Part shown: in pieces, positions 59,606-64,000 of the stretch | How positions within the stretch are numbered: position 1 is the first letter of the stretch | Layout: each line of letters begins with the position of its first letter | Origin: Streptomyces sp. NBC_00448 | GTDB lineage: Bacteria > Actinomycetota > Actinomycetes > Streptomycetales > Streptomycetaceae | Assembly: GCF_036014115.1 (NCBI RefSeq) | Contig: NZ_CP107913.1 | Span: 4,325,001-4,389,000, forward strand | Length of the DNA: 64,000 nucleotides | Reading direction: 5' to 3' | Translations under genes and position numbers: made by a program | The notes under the pieces: model-generated | The model's input: the letters and a program-made list of their open reading frames with translations, nothing else | What the model was told of the DNA's origin: nothing | Database searches by the model: none

Positions 59606-60905
59606 ACGCGCCGGCGGCGGGGAGCACGCCGGCGGGGCCGGGCAGCGGGAGGTCGCGCATGCCGCGCAGCGGGGAGAAGAACAGCCACAGGCCCGCGCAG
59701 CAGCCGCCGATCACGGCGAGCCACAAAGTGGGCCGGACGCCGAGCGACGTCGCGAGGGCGCCGCCGGCCAGGCCGCCGAGCGGGAGGGTGCCCCAGTTGA
59801 TCCAGCGCGCGGCGGCGCTGACCCGGCCGAGCAGGTCGGGCGGGCAGGCGGCCTGGCGGTAACTGGTCAGCGAGATGCTCGAAACGGTGGAGGAGAAGGT
59901 CCACGAGATCCAACCGGCGCCGAACAGCAGCACCCGCCAGCCGCGCCCGGTCAGCGGGATCAGCAGGCCGGGCAGCGACATCACGGTCATCGCGAGCCAA
60001 CTCACCCGCGCGGAGCCGACCTTGCGCGCGAGCCCCTTCGCCGCGACGCCGCCGGCCACCCCGCCGACCGCGCCCAGCGCCAGCAGCAGCCCGACCAGGG
60101 ACGAGCCCAGGTGCAGGGTGCGGATCAGGTAGACCGGGCCGAGCGTCTCCACCATGATCACGAAGAAGTTGGCGGTACCGGTGAACGCCAGGGAGTGGCG
60201 CAGCACGGGGTCGCGCGCCACGTGGGCGAGGCCGGCGCCGATCTGCGCGCGCAGCGTGGGCCGGGGCGTCCCCGCCGCCGCGCGCGGCCGGCGCGGCTCG
60301 CGGCCGCGGATCGCCGACAGGGAGGCGGCCGACACCGCGAACGACAGCGCGTCGGCGGTCATCGCCCCGGCGGCGCCGACCAGCGCGACCAGCCCGGCGC
60401 CCAGTCCGGGGCCGGCGATCTGCGCGGCCGACTGTGACGCGGCCAACTTGCCGTTGCCGGCCATGAGTTGATCAGCTTCCAGCAGGGTCGGCAGGTAACT
60501 CTGGTAGGCGATGGAGAAGAACACCGACAGCACGCCGGCGGCGAACGCGACCCCGTAGAGCTGCGCGAGGGTCAGCGTCCCGAAGGCGTGGCCGAGGGGC
60601 ACCGACGCGATCACGGCGCACAGCGCGAGGTCGCAGCCGATCATCAGCCGGCGTTTGGCGACCCGGTCCACCACGGCGCCGGCCGGCAGCGCCACCAGCA
60701 GGTACGCGCTGGTCTGCGCGACCGACAGCAGGCCGACCTGGAACGCGGTGGCCTTCAGCAGCACCACGGCGACGAGCGGGAGCGCGAGCACGGAGACCTG
60801 CGAGCCCACCTCGCTGACCGTCTGGCCGCCCCACAGCAGCAGGAACTCACGATCGCGCGGCGCCCGCGGGCGCCGTCCCTCGGTTTCGGCGCCGGCATCA
60901 CCCAT
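59604..60905 (-). CDS. MFS transporter, 3' end altered by a MITE
   Basis: 433 residues; ATG 60905. Twelve helices with GAVVDRVAKRRLMIGCDLAL in loop 2-3 and SIAYQSYLPTLLEADQLMAG in the centre, an actinobacterial macrolide/drug-efflux-like type. The stop TAG is formed at the junction with the MITE terminal repeat, so the native C-terminal tail may have been cut. All helices are intact, so function is probably retained. Confidence 0.85.
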   Translation of the reverse strand: MGDAGAETEGRRPRAPRDREFLLLWGGQTVSEVGSQVSVLALPLVAVVLLKATAFQVGLLSVAQTSAYLLVALPAGAVVDRVAKRRLMIGCDLALCAVIASVPLGHAFGTLTLAQLYGVAFAAGVLSVFFSIAYQSYLPTLLEADQLMAGNGKLAASQSAAQIAGPGLGAGLVALVGAAGAMTADALSFAVSAASLSAIRGREPRRPRAAAGTPRPTLRAQIGAGLAHVARDPVLRHSLAFTGTANFFVIMVETLGPVYLIRTLHLGSSLVGLLLALGAVGGVAGGVAAKGLARKVGSARVSWLAMTVMSLPGLLIPLTGRGWRVLLFGAGWISWTFSSTVSSISLTSYRQAACPPDLLGRVSAAARWINWGTLPLGGLAGGALATSLGVRPTLWLAVIGGCCAGLWLFFSPLRGMRDLPLPGPAGVLPAAGA

Positions 60906-61003
60906 CGACCGATCGTGTCACCGGCAGCCGCCCCGTACCCGTGCGATGTGACCAAGGCCACATCGGCCCGTCCGGCGGCGGTCAGGCAGCAGCCAGGCGG
61001 CGG

Positions 61004-61243
61004 TCAGGCGGCAGGATCGTCCGGGATGTCGCGGACGTCCGGGGCATCGGTGTCATCGCTGTCATCGGCGTCGTCGGCCGCCTTGTCCGGGACCCGCACG
61101 GTGACCGTCCCCGAGGCGAGGTCTATCGGCCCCCGCGCCGGGTCGCTGCTGCCCTCGTCCTCCCGGGTCAGCTCCAGCCGGTTGCGCTCGTCCTCGGTGT
61201 GCTTGCGGCCGGGCGCGAACAACTCGTCGAAGAAGTTGAACAT
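61004..61243 (-). CDS. Small DUF6191-like protein
   Basis: 79 residues; ATG 61243 with GGAGGG just upstream. FNFFDELFAPGRKHTEDERN and LELTREDEGSSDPARGPIDL match a small actinobacterial family; the C-terminal third is an acidic Asp-rich tail. Cytosolic or peripheral. Function unknown. Confidence 0.75.
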   Translation of the reverse strand: MFNFFDELFAPGRKHTEDERNRLELTREDEGSSDPARGPIDLASGTVTVRVPDKAADDADDSDDTDAPDVRDIPDDPAA

Positions 61244-61409
61244 CGCGGCCCTCCGATGACCTCGGCAATACGCCCAGGCTACGCCTCGCCCCGTCATCCC
61301 GACGGCCCAGCGGAAAGCACGACGTATGGCGTACGACCGTGCGCGCGGGCCCGTGCCCGTGCCAGGCACCCGCGCGCACGGTCGAAGGACCCCGGAAGGG
61401 GGCTGCCGG

Positions 61410-61769
61410 TCAGCAGGAGCCGGGGCCGACCCCGTCGATCTGGCCGCCGAAGTCCTCCAGGTAGGTGGCCCGCCAGTCGCCGTTGAAGACCTGGCGCTTC
61501 TGGACCGGCTGCCAGTTGATGAAGCAGGCGTTGACGCCGGCGACGAAGGAGCCGACGTGGTCGTGGAACTGCGGCGGCATGTCGCGGTAGCCGCTGGCCG
61601 CGGTCCACTCCCAGGTGGCCCCGGAGAAGCCGTCCTCGCTCCAGAAGCACACCGAGCCGCCGCTGCACGGCGGTGGGGTCACCGCCGAGGCGGACTGTGC
61701 GGGTACGGCGGACAGCAGTGCGGCGCCCATGACGAGTGCGAGCAGGCCGGCGCGCTTGCGGATCTGCAT
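61410..61769 (-). CDS. Secreted peptidase-inhibitor I36-like protein
   Basis: 119 residues; ATG 61769 with GGAGG 7 nt upstream. Signal peptide (RKRAGLLALVMGAALLSAVP, cut after ASA). The mature part opens with CSGGSVCFWSEDGFSGATWE, the cysteine/aromatic pattern of the I36 (Streptomyces metalloprotease inhibitor) family, with a later SFVAGVNACFINWQ. Acts outside the cell, by family, on extracellular metalloproteases. Confidence 0.8.
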   Translation of the reverse strand: MQIRKRAGLLALVMGAALLSAVPAQSASAVTPPPCSGGSVCFWSEDGFSGATWEWTAASGYRDMPPQFHDHVGSFVAGVNACFINWQPVQKRQVFNGDWRATYLEDFGGQIDGVGPGSC

Positions 61770-61971
61770 GAGGGGTCCTCCACATCGGTCGTCGATCTTC
61801 GGTCGGTGCCGGCGCGGCCGCGGAGCAGCGCGGCGGCGACGGCACGTTTCCATGATCACGACGTCCGTGGAGGACCCGTGGAGGGCCGGGCCGATTTCAC
61901 CCGGTGGACGCAATCGGCGTGCGCCCTAAGGAGGCCAACTCGCCGGACCTCGGCTCTTCTTGAGCCGGCCC

Positions 61972-62361
61972 TCAGCTCACCTTGAGGGTGCCGGTCATGA
62001 ACTGGTGGATCGTGCACATGTAGGCGTACGTCCCCGCCTTGCCCGGAGCGGTGAAGGTCGTGGTCTTCCCGGGAGCGACGTGGCCGGTGTCGAAGAGCTT
62101 TCCGGTGTCGGCCGTCACGGTGTGGTCGGTGGTGTCCTCGTTGGTCACGGTGACCTTCGCGCCGGGGTGGACGGTCAGCGTGGCCGGGTGGAACGCGAAG
62201 TCCTTGATGGTGATCTTCGTCGCGCCGGCCGGCGACGGGCTCGCGGAGGACCCGCCGGAGCCGGACGACGAGGAGGTGCAGCCGGTCAGGACGAGCAGCG
62301 CGGCGGCCACGGCGAGGGCCGCGGCCTTGCCGCGCCGGGCGGGGATACGGGAGTCGGTCAC
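61972..62361 (-). CDS. Cupredoxin lipoprotein
   Basis: 129 residues; GTG 62361. Lipobox ALLVLTGC, then a Ser/Gly linker, then a plastocyanin-like domain with copper ligands His (TTDHTV), Cys and His (YMCTIHQF) and Met (FMTG). Type 1 copper electron carrier at the outer membrane face. It is 165 bp downstream of the two ferritin-like genes on the same strand. Confidence 0.88.
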   Translation of the reverse strand: MTDSRIPARRGKAAALAVAAALLVLTGCTSSSSGSGGSSASPSPAGATKITIKDFAFHPATLTVHPGAKVTVTNEDTTDHTVTADTGKLFDTGHVAPGKTTTFTAPGKAGTYAYMCTIHQFMTGTLKVS

Positions 62362-62526
62362 GTCGGGCCTCGGGTGGGGACGGGAGCGGGGACGGCGGGG
62401 ACGGCGAAGGCGGGTGGGCCGGGTCTCAGCCCCGGAAGGGCGCCCGGTAGGGGTGGCCCGCCCCTTGCGCGTGGGCGGACCACCCGGCCCCTGGGCACCG
62501 TCCGGGTGGCGTTCCGAACGGCCGGG

Positions 62527-63354
62527 TCAGACCGTCAGAAGCGCGGGACTGGCGGCCTTGTCCGTCGGCAGGAAGTCGTCCGGCACCGGGTACTTGCCGA
62601 GCACGAAGTTGAGGATCGCCGCGTGCATCGCCTCGACCGGCGCGATGGTCGCCGCGGTGGCGATACCCGCCGCCGCGCTCACGTTGTACGTCGCGAACAG
62701 GTACGTCTGCGCGGCCTGGTCCTCCAGCGTGAGCGCCAGGTTCGCGACGTCCGTCACCGTCTTCGCCTTGCCCAGCGCCGCCAGCGTGGCGGGCTGGTTG
62801 GACAGCGGCACGTTCGTGATCGCCGGCTTGCCGGCGCCGGTGAGCACCGCGTTCCACGCCTTGGCGTGGTCGGCGTGCTGCGCCATCGCGGTGGTCACGA
62901 AGGTGGCGATGGCCGGCGGCACCGTACCGAGCTTGCCGGCCTTGGCCGCCTTGAGCGTGGCCTGGTACGCGCCGACCGCCTGGTTCTCCAGCGCCACCGC
63001 GAGCGCGACGACCTTCAGGTCACCGGTGTACTGGCTCTTGGAGGAGCCGGACGCGGAAGCGGAGGCGGACCCGGAGGGCGCCGCGGCGGAGTCGTGCTTG
63101 TCGCTGCTGGAGCAGGCGGCCAGCGCCATCGCGGCCGCGAGACCGCCGGCGCCGAAGAGGAAACGGCGGCGGGCGGGGTCGCTCGGCCCGTCCTCCTGCT
63201 TGCCGAGGTTGCCGCGGATGTCCTCGGCGAGGTCCACCGCGCTGGCCCGCATGGCGGGCAGGGTGTCGCGGTGGGCGGTCTCCATGTCGCGGGTGAGCCG
63301 GGCGAGCTGGTCCTCGCTGATCGGCATGTCCCAGCCGTCGCGTGCGGTGGTCAC
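62527..63354 (-). CDS. Exported ferritin-like (DUF4439-type) lipoprotein
   Basis: 275 residues; GTG 63354. A cytosolic N-terminus of about 60 residues, then a twin-arginine lipoprotein signal (RRRFLFGAGGLAAAMALAAC). Four-helix bundle with ALENQAVGAY, AQHADHAKAWN, TLEDQAAQTYL and APVEAMHAAIL: Glu/His pairs in the ferritin-like arrangement. Starts in overlap (GTGA) with the stop of the second ferritin-like gene. Role not established: di-iron or structural. Confidence 0.82.
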   Translation of the reverse strand: MTTARDGWDMPISEDQLARLTRDMETAHRDTLPAMRASAVDLAEDIRGNLGKQEDGPSDPARRRFLFGAGGLAAAMALAACSSSDKHDSAAAPSGSASASASGSSKSQYTGDLKVVALAVALENQAVGAYQATLKAAKAGKLGTVPPAIATFVTTAMAQHADHAKAWNAVLTGAGKPAITNVPLSNQPATLAALGKAKTVTDVANLALTLEDQAAQTYLFATYNVSAAAGIATAATIAPVEAMHAAILNFVLGKYPVPDDFLPTDKAASPALLTV

Positions 63355-64000
63355 TTCACGGCCCCCTCAGTGATCGGCGAGGCGTTCTTGGTCGGGTAGA
63401 AGGCGTTGGGGAAGCCGACGCTGCCGATGGCCGCGGGGAGCTTGGCGACGTCGGTCGGGATGGCGACCAGGTCGCCGAGGTTGTCGGCGAGCAGCGCCTG
63501 CACGGCGAGCAGTGTCGCGCGGTGCTGGGCCTCCACCGGCGCCACCGAGGCGAACAGCTTGCGCAGTTCGGCGCTGCTGACCTGGCTGACGTTCTTGGTG
63601 TAGGTCTGCGCGGCCACGTCCTCCAGCGTGATGGCGAGCTTCACCACGTCGGCGGGGGTCTTGATGGTGGGCAGCGTCTTCTTCACCACGGCCGCGTACT
63701 TCGGGTCCGTGCCGGTCTGCTGCTTGCCGCCGGCCTGGGTGACCGCGGCGTTGAACGCCTTCACGTGCGCCTGGTGCTGGGTGGTGGTCTTCGCGATGAA
63801 GGCCACGATCGTCTTGTTGCCGTCCTTGATGAACGGCAGGCCCGCGGCGGTCTGGTAGACGCTGATCGCCAGGTTCTCGATCGACGCGGCGGTCTGCAGC
63901 GCCATGACGTCGTTGCTCGACGTGGCGGCGGCGGCGCGCACCGACGTCAGCAGCGCCGCGGCACCGGCCGCGCCCGCGACCGCGCTTCCGCGCCGCCACC
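63351..64000 (-). CDS. Second exported ferritin-like protein, 5' end outside window
   Basis: The frame runs from the right edge: RRGSAVAGAAGAAALLTSVR at the edge is the tail of a twin-arginine-like signal, so the start is beyond 64000. Ferritin-like helices: ASIENLAISVYQTAAG, TTQHQAHVKAFN, TLEDVAAQTYTK and APVEAQHRATLL. Paralog of the gene that follows and translationally coupled to it (GTGA), suggesting a heteromeric pair. Confidence 0.8.
   Translation of the reverse strand, partial: WRRGSAVAGAAGAAALLTSVRAAAATSSNDVMALQTAASIENLAISVYQTAAGLPFIKDGNKTIVAFIAKTTTQHQAHVKAFNAAVTQAGGKQQTGTDPKYAAVVKKTLPTIKTPADVVKLAITLEDVAAQTYTKNVSQVSSAELRKLFASVAPVEAQHRATLLAVQALLADNLGDLVAIPTDVAKLPAAIGSVGFPNAFYPTKNASPITEGAVK

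Noticed and set aside
61410..64000. An iron-storage/copper operon joining cupredoxin and ferritin-like genes
   Set aside because: The cupredoxin gene is 165 bp away with no overlap and no shared site seen; co-function is possible but not shown.

Overview
High-GC actinomycete chromosome, most likely Streptomyces or a close relative. Supporting signs: very GC-rich third codon positions, GTG/TTG starts, twin-arginine signals, an LAxTG surface protein, a 'conservon' (cvn) operon, LytR-CpsA-Psr proteins, tellurium-resistance-like (TerD) proteins, and short Streptomyces-type repeats. It is ordinary chromosome broken by one tRNA-bounded island and two miniature inverted-repeat elements.

Region 1 (1-4.4 kb): PHP-type phosphoesterase (partial), small MT0933-type antitoxin-family protein, Nudix hydrolase, TerD-vWA fusion with a degenerate metal site, HAD-like protein. 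Region 2 (4.45-9.92 kb): an island between a 44-bp tRNA-Lys 3'-end duplication and the intact tRNA-Lys(UUU). It has no integrase and holds a regulator/Nudix/SLOG-like operon, two orphan proteins transcribed divergently, and an antitoxin-like/unknown pair with its own dyad. Region 3 (10-18.5 kb): MFS exporter, DEAD-box helicase, zincin-type metallopeptidase, a 264-bp MITE, tRNA-Glu(UUC), an LAxTG surface protein, a MarR regulator and a decayed amidohydrolase.

Region 4 (18.6-26.3 kb): a sugar-acid utilisation locus: GH30 glycosidase, enolase-superfamily dehydratase, MFS symporter, KDG kinase, KDPG aldolase, SDR dehydrogenase and a GntR regulator. Three related candidate GntR operators tie it together. 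Region 5 (26.4-34.7 kb): histidine phosphatase, a LuxR/MMPL fusion remnant, and a prenyl-indole pair (tryptophanase plus DMATS-type prenyltransferase) behind a leader ORF carrying a TTA codon and an intrinsic terminator. Upstream on the same strand is a complete conservon (cvnA-D plus a CYP157-type P450).

Region 6 (35-46 kb): cell-envelope genes (transglycosylase-like, TerD, two LCP proteins, N-terminally truncated UppP, membrane protein), then an ArsR regulator overlapping an MgtA-type P-ATPase. Five upstream regions here carry a TTGCGnAA-type motif. Region 7 (46-57 kb): two very large secreted glycosidases (GH92 and GH2-like), each preceded by the same ~145-bp repeat folding into a long hairpin, then an AraC/MFS divergent pair. 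Region 8 (56.8-64 kb): a tight four-gene operon with a WXG-like helical protein and a calpain-like protease, an MFS gene whose stop codon comes from a second MITE, and small secreted proteins (I36-type inhibitor, cupredoxin lipoprotein, two ferritin-like proteins, the last running off the window).
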